Positions 45,565-57,664 of a stretch of 64,000 nt of DNA are shown here, in pieces. Location: contig NC_079888.1 of the NCBI RefSeq assembly GCF_029227915.1, positions 5,591,001-5,655,000 of the forward strand. Reading direction: 5' to 3'. Both the position numbers and the translations under genes were made by a program. The DNA comes from Hydractinia symbiolongicarpus. Its lineage: Eukaryota > Cnidaria > Hydrozoa > Anthoathecata > Hydractiniidae. Every line of letters starts with the position of its first letter. Positions within the stretch are counted from its first letter, which is position 1. The notes beneath the pieces are model-generated. The model saw only the letters and a list, made by a program, of their open reading frames with translations, made no database searches and was not told where the DNA came from.

Positions 45565-48500
45565 TGGCCGTAAGGCTAAGAAGGGGTTCATTACATGCAA
45601 AAAATAGTGATATATTAGCTAGCTAAACATACCCTTTCTTTGTTTCTTAAAAATGACCTTCCATCCATTGCGACCAACAAGCCAATATGGCTATCGACGC
45701 AACTTTCGTTTTGTTTCGAGTGCTATGTAACTGAGTAAAGGTCATGTGACATTGGTATGAGTCACGTGTCTAAAATCTATATGCTGGCATGGTTTCAACT
45801 AAAAACGGCACGAAATAAAGCTGTCTCGATTAGCCAGATTTTTACGGAACCTGTACCGTTAAATTGGTGTCTAAAAATTTTCGTGTCTAAATCTTAATTA
45901 CATCCAGGCAAATTTATCTTGCCAGGGGGCCATGTATTTTCCAAAGATGAACAATTATCAAATCAACAGGCCGCAGAAACCAGCTAACAATAATCAGATC
46001 TATGTAATGCAGGTTATTCCAGTTAGAAATTTCGTAGAAGTGAAATGCTAGAATTATATAGTTTTGAAAATGTCGAGTTTACCCAGAGTTTACCCAAAAA
46101 AAACAAAAAAACAAAACAAACAAAAAAAAACACAACAACAACAAACAAATAACACACACATAAACAGACACCATCACACGACTGCTAAAATGTAGCTATT
46201 ATAGCTAAACATGAATTAAATGTCTTCTCTCTTTCTTAATATAGGTACACCACGTGCAATATTCTTTCTGTTATGGAATTTTATGTGAAACCCTAGATAG
46301 AAATTTATAAAGTGTAAGTGGGATCCTAAAACAAAGGAAAGAAGAGAATGAATGTTGAGAATGAAATACGGATGTGCTATGATAAATATTCACCTATGTA
46401 TGCACACCATCCCGATAAACTATCTGAATACATTTCTTTCTAAAAGTCAGTAAAGCTTAGCTTCCACTGCGACGATACGCTCTCATCACTCATCGCTCAT
46501 ATGGTTTATCCCCCAAAATTCATCGCCCAACACTTATCGACGACGAAAAGCAAAAACTAAAATTCTCGTGAAATACTTAATTAAATCTAATACAGTTAAA
46601 AGCATGACATCAAGAGAGGCGATGCTCTTATTTGCATTTTTTACTCCTCAAAAGTATAAAATTAATTTATCAAAATTGAATACAGCGTTGTAAACCTTTT
46701 TACTTGGTTTTTTTTAAAGTTTCTAGAAAAAAGATCGTTATTCAAAGCGTTTTTCAACTTTTTTGAATTTTATTATAATGCAACGCTGTAAAAATTTGAT
46801 ACTCAGAGTTTTGTGCTGTGTCCACTCATCCCTCAAACTAACACAGGTTAAAGAGTAAACAAAAAATATAATAAACTACATTGCGAAATTCCCAAAGATG
46901 TTAAGCTTGGTTTCCATCTGGCGTTAATTCGCGTTGAGCGGGTGTGTGCTTATTGAAGTTAAATTTTAATGGAAAGGCCGATGACTAATTAGCGCACCTG
47001 TTTTAAATTAATTTTTTGATATCTTAACGCGAATTAACACCAACACACTCTTGCAAAAAAAAAATATTGAGCATATTATGTGCGCAAAAAACCATTTCTA
47101 CAACACTTTTTACAGAGCGGCAGACAAAAGAGGGTTTTATTTATAAGGTCGTATATTAATTCTCCCAGAAGATAGTTATATTCTCCATATTGGTCACCGT
47201 TTTCTTTTTCGGTCCTACTTTCTTCTTTTGGTACACCTTATGGAAATCTAAGTTCAATGTCCCCCTCGATGTTTTAAGATATACTTCATAAATGAAATGA
47301 GTTAAAGGTGCGTTAACTTTGCTTAAAATGAAAACGTCCTCCGCTAAATACTCAATATGATTAATACTGGGGTTAGAAAAGTACGATTTCTTAGCTGTTT
47401 CTGCGGTCTTGAAGTAACATGATTGAAAAAGCGAAGAAGTGAATATAATGTATGGATATTAATTGATATGGATGGAAGAAATGGAGGATGTACAATGTTT
47501 AATAGATGCCTCTGGCGCGAAGCGAACATGCAAGTTCCTGGCATGCTTGCTGCAAAAGACAAAAAGTTTAGCTAAGTTAATTACTTTTTGTTTTGAAGAA
47601 GCAAGAACAAGATATCAGTGTTGAAAGCCTTTATTGTTGGTGGTGGTCTCTCTGCGGTACTGGCTTCCTTTTGAATTTCTAAATACAACATAAAAGTCAT
47701 TTCTATTTTTACCAAAACGTTAAACAAAATTGTTTTTTACAAATTAATATTCTTTCAGGAAGTATCTTTGATTTTCCACTTTGTGTTTTAAGCAGAGCTT
47801 TAAGAAGTTCGCGATATACTCATACAATCCGTGGCAGTTAATTTTAAAGTTTTTGGACTTTGTATCTTAGTTTTAGGAAAAAGAAAAGGCGGTATAACAA
47901 CAATTGATTTCTTTAGTGACGGCCTGCAGTATTAGGAAACCAACAGATTCTTTCGTGGCTAATTACACAAACAAAACAAACGCAACAAACATGGGGGCAA
48001 CTTTATCAGCCACAATACTGAATTTATGTTCACTGATATCACCTTAAGATTCCATTGTGTCGCTAATGTAACTTTTTCTTATTTTTGCAATATTTGATGT
48101 GATAAAAATTTTACGTGCTGCCGAGATGTGTAGTGGAGATGCAAAACATATTTCACTGATATGAAATCGAATTTGTTCGCACAGCCTAAACATTATGTCT
48201 AAAGTCTCATTGACATAAGATTGCGCAGACTAAATGATCACTTTTTACTCATTTTTATTTTTGTTTTACTAAAGAAAAAACAATTAAACTTTTATTTAAA
48301 TGTTCACTCTTCATGGTTTTTATTCTTTGAATTCTGAACATATGAGCAGGAAAAGGATTTAAGTATGGATTGATTTCAATATTATTATACTTTTAAGTCA
48401 CTGCTGGCCTTTACTTGCATAGCATTCTCTTTTATTATTTCCATTCAATAACTAAGTTAATATAAAAACTTCCTTTTGTTAGCTACAGAAGTACATATGC

Positions 48501-50220
48501 TCTTAAGGTTTTAATTATGTTGTGGTTGGTCCAATTTACAACCGTTGTTTTTGCACAAAACGAGGAAAGCAGATTTGATCTAAAATTTCAGAGCTTATAT
48601 ATAATTATATATTAAAAGTATATCAGTCTCTATTTATATACTCTTTCTTTTGAATATTTCACTTAAAAGGCTTTTACAAGTGCTATCGCGAATATTACAA
48701 GAAATAGCTGAAAAGCGGCTGTGCTATTTCGAAATACGACGAGGTAGTAAAAGGTTTTTTGTTCAATTTCTAAACTTTTATTTTTTTATATCTTTCAGTA
48801 GCTTTGTAACAGTAACATACTCGTATACTAACTAAGTTTACAAAAAAATGCGATCCCTAACAAAGATGTATCATCTAATATTTTCTATAGCCTTTATGTG
48901 AGCGAATAATTTTAAAAGTAAAATATTGGGGATATCCGCAGCTTTGAGTTAGTCCAGGAAAATATAGTAGGGGAACATTTTAGTGAACAATGCATAGAAT
49001 TCGTCGCTTTCCTCCGACGAAAGAGGGTCCCAGATAAAGAAAAAAAAGTTAGTTTAATTTGATGCTACACAGGGCTGCGTTTGTCAAGAGTCTTCATAGA
49101 AATGGATTCTTAAGATATTTTCACATGATGTTGACAATAAAATTAATCAAAATATTTAATAATACAAATTGAAAGGAGATATGTACCAACGATATTATGG
49201 CGCTCTATGACAAAGAAAGTAATTAGGCTATTATATTTTACTTATGCTTCTTTTTAAACTCATAAAGTCGTGTTAACAATGTTTCTATAGACTAAAAAAT
49301 AATAGCCACTTTGGATTCACATTGTACATCCTACTCAAAGGAATTTTAAGCCGGAGGAGTTGCAAAAAGCATTTTATAATAGAAAGAAGAAAAACACCAT
49401 TGCAAATCATTTTTAATTGTCAAGGTTTTCGGACAGCGCAAATGGAAGTAAAACTTCTCTTTACATTTCTGCTACAGAACTTAAGGTGTTTTAAGTAAAG
49501 TACGCTTAGTAAATGAAAACTCAGAAAATATACATAAGTATACTTTCAATATGTTTTGATTACACTTTTGTTATTTTGGGATTATTTTATTTACTTTAAA
49601 CCACTAAACTATCGTTATAACAATAAGAGTCAGAAATTTAAATTACATTTTCTTTCATCAATTTGTACAAAACAGCGGTGAAGAATTGGAGCAGCTCCAA
49701 TTTATTTAAATGCATTATGACATGCACCTTTTCAACAGAAGGAAGTTTTTATATGGCCTTGCTTCTCTTATTTTCGCAAACACGGCCTTTTATTTCATTG
49801 CGTACTTTTATCTAAGAAAACTAGCTTATTATTTTTCAGTCCACATTGCCAGAAATTAACCTAACGAATACGTTCAGTTTCAAATAATAGAACATAAGAA
49901 ACTGTCAACACCACCAATGAATTCGCAAAGAGACAGTATTCCTTTGCTCTGTCAAAATACATTAAAAAGCGTGCAACTTTTTCAATTGGGCTATCAAAAA
50001 AAATAGTGTGAAACTCTATCAGGGCATAATTAAGAAAGCAATAAAATTCTTACAGGTCAGACGTTTAAAGTAACACAGAATGATTAAAATTCCATTAGAT
50101 AAAAAACTACTACTTAGTCATATTTTCGATGCATTTTTATAATAAACATGTTCAACCCCCTGGGTTAATCATTATTGTTTGAAAGTAAAGTAGTTCTACT
50201 TAATTACCTTAAATTTCTAT
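45565..50220. other. Long stretch without supported gene
   Basis: No exon could be supported on either strand. Notable only: an A/C-rich low-complexity run (46087-46165), and a loose inverted pair GTTAATTCGCGTTGAGCGGGTGTGTG (46922) with TTAACGCGAATTAACACCAACACAC (47022-47046) that may be a small MITE. Confidence 0.45.
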
Positions 50221-50227
50221 ACAGCAG

Positions 50228-50253
50228 TATATAAAGGGTGACAGGGTATAAAA
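50228..50253 (+). promoter_or_regulatory. Core promoter with two TATA boxes
   Basis: TATATAAAG at 50228-50236 and TATAAAA at 50247-50253. The first would place the start of transcription near 50258-50262, giving a 5'UTR exon of about 25 bases that ends at the AG|GTATGT donor at 50283. Confidence 0.6.
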
Positions 50254-50283
50254 TATCAGAACATTACGCTGATAGTTTCAGAG

Positions 50284-50388
50284 GTATGTAGAGCTTGGTA
50301 TTCGTTCTTTCTGTTGAATTCTGAATAAAACAGATGGGACACATCTTATGATTATTAACTATCAGTTTTAATACATTTTTATTTTTAG
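50284..50388 (+). other. 5'UTR intron ending at the start codon
   Basis: GTATGT donor at 50284 and TTTTTATTTTTAG acceptor ending at 50388, so the coding exon begins exactly with ATG. The same acceptor could take a spliced leader, since trans-splicing is known in hydrozoans. The TATA box and donor upstream favour cis-splicing. Confidence 0.6.
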
Positions 50389-51092
50389 ATGAAGTTACTT
50401 CACCTGGTACTGTTTTGGGGGTTTGCTGCCTTTTTATGTGCAGGTAAACCAACATTTTTTGTTCTATGATTAACTTTCACATAAAGTGAAGTTCACAACA
50501 AAAAAGTCAAAATTTATTTCCGCTCTATGAAATAAAAAAAATTAATGATTATAATTATTCTAGAACATGAAATAAAAGTTGAAGATGATAATGATGATGA
50601 TTCAGACTTAAAGATAGAGGACAAGCTAGATACAACAGATGAAGAAGTTACAGATAAAGACATGCATCCTGAAGAAATAAATGATGGTTTGTATTTTTCT
50701 TCATTATTCGTTGTGTTTTTTTTGGCAATTTTACCGTTTGTATAAAAATATTTTTATTGTATCTTTTATTTATCGCGGACGAAGAAGAAAATGATATTGA
50801 AAACAGCGACAGCCCCGTTAAAAGCAAAGATGGTGAGGAACAAGGTAAATTTGATGTCTCTATAACTTTTAAAACTTGGGTTTTTAAATTAACTATTTAC
50901 TTTAATATAAATTCTCTTTTAGATCCTGTTGCCTGGATTTCACGACGTAGACGTCGAAGATCTTCTCGTCGTCGAAGAAGACCTTCATTTCGACGACGAA
51001 AATTATTCCCCCTACGACGATATCCCTTTCGACGACGATATCCCTATCGACAAAGATTTATTTACAGACGCCGCTTTCATTTTGGAATATAA
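50389..51092 (+). CDS. Secreted arginine-rich peptide precursor, arminin-like
   Basis: Four coding exons: 50389-50443, 50564-50686, 50785-50844 and 50923-51092. All junctions are phase 1 with GT-AG borders, adding up to 135 codons. Exon 1 is a signal peptide (MKLLHLVLFWGFAAFLCA). Exons 2-3 are strongly acidic (EDDNDDDSDLKIEDK; EENDIENSDS). The last exon gives a 56-residue tail about half Arg, with RRRRRR and RRYPFRRRYPY-type patches plus Phe/Tyr/Trp, ending FHFGI. Signal peptide, acidic propiece and cationic C-terminus is the layout of Hydra arminin antimicrobial precursors; the similarity is of layout, not shown homology. The acceptor before exon 3 could also be three bases downstream. Function is inference; a nuclear basic protein is unlikely given the leader. 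Confidence 0.78.
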
Positions 51093-51099
51093 ACACTGA

Positions 51100-53770
51100 A
51101 TCTCTCTTTGCTTTCCTTTTACATAGGGTTTTAAGCTTCTTCAGTTTTTGTATATTCTTATAACCGAACGCACTTATCCAAGCAGATCACATATCAATCT
51201 ATTCTTTTTAAAGCTCATATACGGAGAACACAAACGTTCCTCAAGCGCTATTTATGACTCGAACTTCTGTGTGTTCTCGCTGTTTGTGCGTGGCTTAATT
51301 TGTACGGTTGAGCACCTACTATAGAAAAAACACCCGTCCAATTAAATTTCATTACTTAAGACGATGTAATGCGGAAAAAATGTACGGTAGACAATCCCTT
51401 GTGAACTGTCGTTACAAACTATCTGTGAAGATACATTTAAAGGTAATGAAAAAAAATAATTAAGTAAAAAAATATATGATAAACATAAGACCTTAATTTT
51501 AAAGTATGAAACTCGATACAAAAATAAATTCATAGTTTTGAATCATTAGAAATTGACCTATACGCCGGCCCACTTCGACTAATTCTTTTGCCTCATAGGA
51601 ATCATTACGCGCATTTTGTATGTAGCCATGTATATTTTTTCTCTGCCAAAAAGTGTAAAAGAAACTTTTGCCGATTTTGGATGAAGCATTTTAAATAATG
51701 AAATTATTAATAAGATTTAAATTTTAGGCATTTACAGAATCCTCCCATGAAAATTAATACCGCATACCACTAAAGAAAATATTTTCTAGAACTGTGGCTT
51801 TTTATGCCAATGGAAGGTGTAATTCCTATAATTGTAATAAAACTTAACATCTCTCTCAAATTACTAATTAATTACGTTATGATTTAGAAACTTCGTCATT
51901 GTATATTACAAATAGAAATCCAAAGCAGGATAGGAGAATGGTATATCCAGAACATTCACAAACGCCGTATTTTCTGACATTGAAAGTTCTGATGACGTGA
52001 CACAAAAATGCTAACGTCAGATATAACCCTTTAAGAATTTAGAATATCATGCGAGTTTCTGACTCTTCGAATACTCACACGGGTCACAAGAAGGCTTAAA
52101 ATCAAATATCTTTGAAGTTTAACTACCCTGGGGCTTTGTTTTAAAATTCGTAATTTAAATTGGCCATTTTCATCCAGTAAATATAAAATACCCCTCCTTA
52201 TACGCTTTTTTATGTAACGTTTTAGAAGCAGCATTAGAAGCAGCATGAAATTCAAATCGTATGATTAAATTTGAAAACATCATAACATTAAACATCGTTA
52301 AAAAATTTACGTTGCTTAAAAAAAATGTGCATAACTTTTAAACTTGACCAGGTTTTTTATTAGTCTGTGTCATTGGTTTCTCTTCTTTTTATGCTATAAT
52401 TACATCAACGGGAGATTTTAATAGCCTCGAAATATAAGAACTTTCTGGAGCCATCGAAACTTTTTATTATTTCACTTTTAAAAGGCGCTTGAGTAATTTT
52501 ATATTCTCTTTAACGCATAAGTGCAATACGTCAACGTAACATGAAAATATCTAGCTTCTATCTTGGCTCTTATCAAAAGTATCATTTAAATAAATACGAC
52601 ATTTATTGTGCTGTTTGTGATCATGCATTAAAAGATGTATGCAATACAGCTTTTGTACCACGTATGATCGTCCACCATTCTTTTTTATTACGTATACAAG
52701 CGTTGCTGTGTTAAATTTAAGCCACTTTTTAGAAACCTGAAATCGAGATTATAAAGTCTCTTTGAAATGTTTCCTCCTGTTCAGCCCCAATCTGCGATCT
52801 TCTGATGTACTAAAGTTTTTACCCCTAGCTTCCACTACTTCTACAAGCCTGTTTTCAAGACGGCGCGTATTGATTCGCGTTGCAGGTAGGTAAAAGAAAG
52901 ATTTTTTGCCAGTGTATCTCAGTTGTGAGATTAAAATGTGTTTATAGAAATTATTTTCTTTACAAAATTGTCTGTGCGCACAATTAAATGTCTGGTTTTA
53001 AACCCGCTTGGTCCGGGGTGGAGGCGTATCTCGAACCCCTTTTTAATCAGTTATAGGTAACAGAATTTTAGATATTGGTCATTACTTAAAAGTATCCTCT
53101 AAATTTCTTTAAAATCATTATAATTGGAAAAAAGTTATTATATTTCCCGATTATAAGTATTATAAAGAAAGATTTTTCTTAGGACTTAAACCTCTCAACA
53201 GCATTGATTTTATTAATCGGCTTTTCAGGCCATTAGTGCTGTTGTGGGTTTTTTTTATGCGAATTATGTAATTTTAAAAATTTGTTACTGAAGTAATTAA
53301 ATTTTAAGCAGAAAGTGATATTTTGGACAAACCTCAGGCTTCCAAAGAAATCACAGAAAAAATACTGACAAAAGCAAAATATTATTATTGCCATTTTGTT
53401 CCTTCCATTACAAAACGTAAGTGCGCCAAGTTTGACCACAATTGAAAAAAACCTAACATAAGTTCTAAAGTGGGAGCGGAATAGTAGGGCTTGCAAAGAG
53501 AACGTACATGAAAATGTTTGATGTGAATAACTTTTCTTTATTTAATTGACAGGGGAACTTTAACTACTAACTTTTTAACTAACCGTAGTACATTTTTAGT
53601 TCATTATTTTTTAAAAAATAATTGATTGTATTTCTTTTCAAACCATTTACGGTCACATTAGTAGGGCTCGATACATTGTATTTTCGGATATAGTCTAGTG
53701 GTCAGTCAAGGAAGTAGGGTAAATAACTAAACTAGTTTAAGTAAAAACAAAGTGTGATATATGGCTTTTA
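51100..53770. other. No gene seen
   Basis: No exon supported. The first part should hold the 3'UTR of the Arg-rich peptide gene; an ATTAAA lies at 51340. Confidence 0.45.
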
Positions 53771-53779
53771 ATTTTGTCA

Positions 53780-54156
53780 GGTTGCAGCCAAAATACCCTT
53801 CATACTAATGGGTCGCTTTTCTTCTGGAGAATAAAGTACAGGAGTCAGTAAAGAAGAGTTGTGAAAATACAGTTGTGAGTGCGACAGAATTTTTATACAT
53901 GGTTAGTTCCCATATTTCCTTAATCTTTATTGTTCTTGTAGTTTTAAGACACGGTATTTGCCAAAATAACCTTTATACTAATGGGTCACTTTCCTTCTGT
54001 AGGATAAAGTACAGGAGTCAGTAAAGAAGAGTTGTGAAAATACAGTTGTAATTGCGACAGAATTTTCATGCACGGTTAGTTCCCATATTTCCTTAATCTA
54101 TATTGTTTTTGGTATTATAACACGCGGTATTTGCCTATATATCCTTTATACTTTAG
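53780..54156 (+). repeat. 173-bp tandem duplication containing an exon
   Basis: The unit from about TTTATACTAATGGGTCRCTTT to GCGGTATTTGCC occurs at about 53795 and 53968 with high identity. A third, diverged start (TATCCTTTATACTTTAG) follows at 54141. Each full unit holds intron sequence, a 72-base exon and the next donor. Confidence 0.85.
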
Positions 54157-55109
54157 GTATGAGTCAGCGAAGAAAAGCAGCGACAATGTACATCTTGACG
54201 GTCCTTAGGTTAGTTTGTAATGCTCGAACTTAATTTAAATAAATAAAAATAGACCAAAATATTAGTTAAAAAATAAAAAAACAATTACAAATTTTAGATT
54301 ATTGTCAGTACACTTGTGATTGTGATAACATCGCCTTTGAAAATACTACTAATAATACTTATTTACAGCACCTTGAAGAGCCCATGGATTTGTCTTGTGA
54401 CTCTTACAAAATGAAGACCAATAGTTCAGCCACAGTTGCAAAACAGGTAAGGTTCTAAGATTGCATTTCTGAATAAACGTTTGTAGACGCGAATGCAGTT
54501 TATGTTGTTAAAACTGGACACCCATACAGTTCCATATATTGCTACTTTTCCTTCGTGAAGTGAAACTGCTTGAACAGAATACGGAGCACCAAAATATTTC
54601 GTCTTTGTCGTGCTCATGCTTGATGTTATGATAAATTAAATTCGGAATGTTCTTTATGTTGTATTGTGTATGTATACAAAAATTTAAATCAAGTTAAGAA
54701 TTGAATAATTATTGACCAAAAATTTTTGCGTGTATTTTTTTTCAACAATATTCTACCGAATAATATTTTTTGAAAATTGATCTACAAAATTGTAGTATCT
54801 GTATATTGAAATACGCGTGGAAATAAAGTAAGGGTAACAGAAAATTTCTTCCTTTGACACGAAGGCGGTCAGCAAAACAGATTTTTCGTGCAAAGTTATT
54901 ATTAAACCTGGGTTTCTTATTCATTTCTTTATTAACTCTGCAGAATATGGCAATAAGAACAGTTAAAGAACCTATGTACAATCCTGTTAAAATGCTAAAT
55001 GATGTCTTCAAATACGAAAATTTCCAAAATGAGGTAACTTGCTTTTCTTTATAATTAGCGGCAGTTTTGCAGTCCGAAGGTGTCGATGAAATCACCGCGG
55101 CGCTTGCGA
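53830..55109 (+). CDS. Multi-exon host gene, function unknown, partial
   Basis: Five exons with GT-AG borders, each a multiple of three and open only in phase 0: 53830-53901 (NKVQESVKKSCENTVVSAT), 54003-54074 (duplicate, DKVQESVKKSCENTVVIAT), 54369-54446 (HLEEPMDLSCDSYK ... TVAKQ), 54944-55033 (NMAIRTVKEPMYNPV ... KYENFQNE) and 55059-55109 (RQFCSPKVSMKSPRRLR). Acceptors are good (CTTCTGTAG, TTATTTACAG, AACTCTGCAG, ATAATTAG; the first is weaker, CTTCTGGAG). Donors are GTTAGT, GTTAGT, GTAAGG, GTAACT and GTATGT. Matching phases across all five argue for one transcript. No domain is recognised. Start and end of the gene were not found. A third exon-like segment at 54157 has a stop in phase 0. Confidence 0.55.
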
Positions 55110-55365
55110 GTATGTATACGTCATATTATTTTGCAATAAAAAAAAACCTAAAATGAAGCAATCTAAATTCCTTTTGACGCTGAACTGTGATGATTATCTA
55201 TCACTTATTCTTTACTAGTTAAACCAAGAAAATTCCGAGAGCACCAATGTAAAAATAAAAAAAACCTTTCGTTTAATATTAATTGATGCACCAGAACGTT
55301 TACATGTTTTACATTTCTTTTCAGAATAACCCACTTCCCTAAATGAATACAACGGTCGTTTATTT

Positions 55366-55562
55366 ACGTCTTTTTAACATCGTTACTTCAATGTCTTTCG
55401 AACCGACGTGACGTTGATGCAACGTTGCATGAAAAAAGTTCAACTTGTTTTCATTGTGCTCTCCCTCGGACTTAAATTTAAAGTCGCATCGTTGACGTCT
55501 TTTCGACGTCGTTACCACAATGCCTTTTCAACCGACGTGATATCAACGTTGATGCATCGTGG
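55366..55562 (+). repeat. Two tandem ~129-bp units rich in ACGT words
   Basis: ACGTCTTTTTAACATCGTTAC ... CGAACCGACGTGACGTTGATGCAACGTTGCAT (from 55366) and ACGTCTTTTCGACGTCGTTACC ... CAACCGACGTGATATCAACGTTGATGCATCG (from 55495) are diverged copies. The open frame through them is probably not a gene. Confidence 0.65.
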
Positions 55563-55949
55563 AATAAAAGACGCTGTTTTTGGCAACCTAAAAAACAGCG
55601 ATGTCAAGTTTACCAGTCAAAATAACAAGATTCAACAACATTCTGTCAGGATACTTCTTCAACATGGCTAGTTAGCTAGCTACATTGTCCATAAAAACGA
55701 TGATCTGATATCCAGTTTTATCAAAAAAACACGTCTCCTCTCATTTTCAGACTCGTTTCTTCAGCTTTTTAGGAATTCAGTCAATATAAAACTCGTTAAA
55801 GCCAATGTTATTCCTAGCTGGCTAGCTAGTTAAAATTTTTACTTCAACATTCGCTGTAACTAAATTTTAGTTGCACGTTCAACTTTTTACATTTCTCTGT
55901 AAGTGTCGAACTTCGTAATGTTTTGTTTACAAAATTTAATCTATAGGGA

Positions 55950-56130
55950 CTTTCGAATTCTGCATAGAGTTGGAAACGTTACTGTGTTAAGTGGAATGTG
56001 TCATCAATAGTCGACCGTTGACTTACGTGTCATCCGATGACCTTGAAGAAGCATCAACAGCATTTCATTTCATGCATGGACGCAATATTTTACTACATGA
56101 TAATCAAAAATTAAACGAGATTAACGATTT
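55950..56130 (+). pseudogene. BEL/Pao integrase C-terminal fragment
   Basis: MECVINSRPLTYVSSDDLEE followed by HFMHGRNILL matches the block after the integrase core in BEL/Pao elements (E-x-x-L-N-S-R-P-L-T-Y-V-x-x-D ... L-T-P-x-H-F-L-x-G-R). Upstream, IELETLL-like residues fit in a neighbouring frame. No integrase catalytic triad, RT or LTR is nearby, so it is an isolated scrap. Confidence 0.72.
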
Positions 56131-56364
56131 TAACATCGACGCGTGTGGAATACACCTTTCCCGAGACTTATTCTTTTGATGTGCCCGCAACTTTTTCTGT
56201 TGAGTTTTATGAAAAACGGACAACAGATTTGAATTCCTTATCAAAAATGTCATAAACAAAGAAAATTTCGAAACAATGGAGCAAGTAAACAACCTGCTAT
56301 TCTAATTTAAAGATTTGTGGCATGTCCAAACTCTTTTTAGAAACGAGGCGGGACATGGTAACTT

Positions 56365-57015
56365 GAGCATTAAGAAGACTTTAACTGTGATATATATCTC
56401 TTCAAAATAGCATTTTCTGTTAGCGTATCAAGTTAAACTTTTACACATAAATTAAACAAACTATGCTGAATTTAAATATGGTTTCATCTTTTACGAGTTT
56501 AAACAAAGTATGACTCATGGTGTCGGGAAAGGTGTATTCGAGTAAAATATACAAGCGCATTGTTGTCGCATTACTGAAAATATTATACGTTTTTATACCT
56601 TAATGAGTTACGACAGCAGAATATTTATCGCAGCAAGATTTCTACCCCCCAACCATAAGCATGTGTTAACGACGGAAGACCAACCCGTCCCACCTAGTGT
56701 TTAAATGAAAACCATTTTCAAATCGAAGTTTTGTCATTCAGTTATTTTGTTGCGATATTGCCTATTTCGCCCTGTTTTAGTTTTTCTGTCGTCCAAAATA
56801 TAGCGCATCAGTTCTCTCGAAGACGAGTCAGCCTCGTGGAAATGCGCTTTACTCAATCAGTTATTTGGTTAGGCGTACACAATGAAAGTGGAGCTCTCAG
56901 CGCACTTGCGACTTATCGCCGTTTTTCACTCAAAACCCCAATTTCAAGGGTCTAGCGCAGCACTGTTTCCTCGCTATATTGATCCTCTGTGCAAAGGGTC
57001 TCTTTCCTAATTTCA
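56365..57015. other. No gene seen
   Basis: Nothing supportable. Left flank of the Polinton remnant; no terminal inverted repeat recognised. Confidence 0.4.
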
Positions 57016-57016
57016 A

Positions 57017-57110
57017 ACACGTGACATCATACCTCAAATGAGTAAAACATGTGACATCATGCCTTAAATGAGTAAAACACGTGACATCATACCTCAAATG
57101 AGTAAACAAC
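57017..57110. repeat. Three 30-bp tandem repeats
   Basis: Copies of CACGTGACATCATACCTCAA + ATGAGTAAAA, with GTGACATCAT at 57021, 57051 and 57081. Copies 1 and 3 are nearly identical; the middle one has three changes. Confidence 0.9.
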
Positions 57111-57157
57111 ATCAACAAAATGTTGTCACCCTGGTTAGGGTCACAACATAAAATAAA

Positions 57158-57664
57158 ATGTCAAGTGCGTTAGATAATGCAGCTAAAAACGGTCACATCG
57201 AGATTGTCAAGCTGTGCAAAGAGTGGGGTGCGACATACTTTAATAGGGCTCTATATAATGCAGCTGTCAATGGTCACATCGAGATTGTTAAACTGTGCAA
57301 AGAATGGGGTGCGACATACTTTGATTTGGTTTTAGAAAATGCAGTTAAAAATGGTCACATCGAGATTGTTAAGCTGTGCAAAGAGTGGGGTGTGACAGAC
57401 TTTGATTGGGCTCTAGAAAGTGCAGCTGTCAATGGTCACATCGAGATTGTTAAACTGTGCAAAGAATGGGGTGCGACATACTTTGATTTGGTTTTAGAAA
57501 ATGCAGTTAAAAATGGTCACATCGAGATTGTTAAGCTGTGCAAAGAGTGGGGTGTGACAGACTTTGATTGGGCTCTAGAAAGTGCAGCTCTCAAAGGTCA
57601 CATCGAGATTGTTAGACTGTGTAAAGGACATATGTATGCACATATGTATGAAAGAATTTTATGA
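57158..57664 (+). CDS. Ankyrin-type repeat protein of a Polinton-like element
   Basis: 168 residues from ATG 57158, made of six 27-residue units with the core NGHIEIVKLCKEWGAT (81-bp DNA period: the GGTCACATC word lies at 57191, 57272, 57353, 57434, 57515 and 57596). Units 3-4 and 5-6 are near-identical 162-bp pairs, so the array grew by two-unit duplication. Repeats with this KEWGAT core, shorter than the usual 33-residue ankyrin, occur in large DNA viruses and Polinton-like elements; role there unknown. The final unit loses the pattern (VRLCKGHMYAHMYERIL), because the DNA there is already the PolB reading frame, one frame over. It is open, but probably a truncated end joined to PolB by deletion. 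Confidence 0.7.
   Translation: MSSALDNAAKNGHIEIVKLCKEWGATYFNRALYNAAVNGHIEIVKLCKEWGATYFDLVLENAVKNGHIEIVKLCKEWGVTDFDWALESAAVNGHIEIVKLCKEWGATYFDLVLENAVKNGHIEIVKLCKEWGVTDFDWALESAALKGHIEIVRLCKGHMYAHMYERIL

Noticed and set aside
50389-51092. Protamine-like nuclear protein as identity of the Arg-rich gene
   Set aside because: A leader peptide and an acidic propiece on separate, phase-matched exons point to the secretory route.
54157-54208. Third copy of the duplicated exon
   Set aside because: Similar residues can be read (YESAKKSSDN), but in phase 0, required by its neighbours, it starts GTA TGA. Kept only as a decayed exon candidate.
57021-57110. CRISPR-like array (three 30-bp repeats)
   Set aside because: The repeats are directly contiguous without spacers and the genome is eukaryotic.
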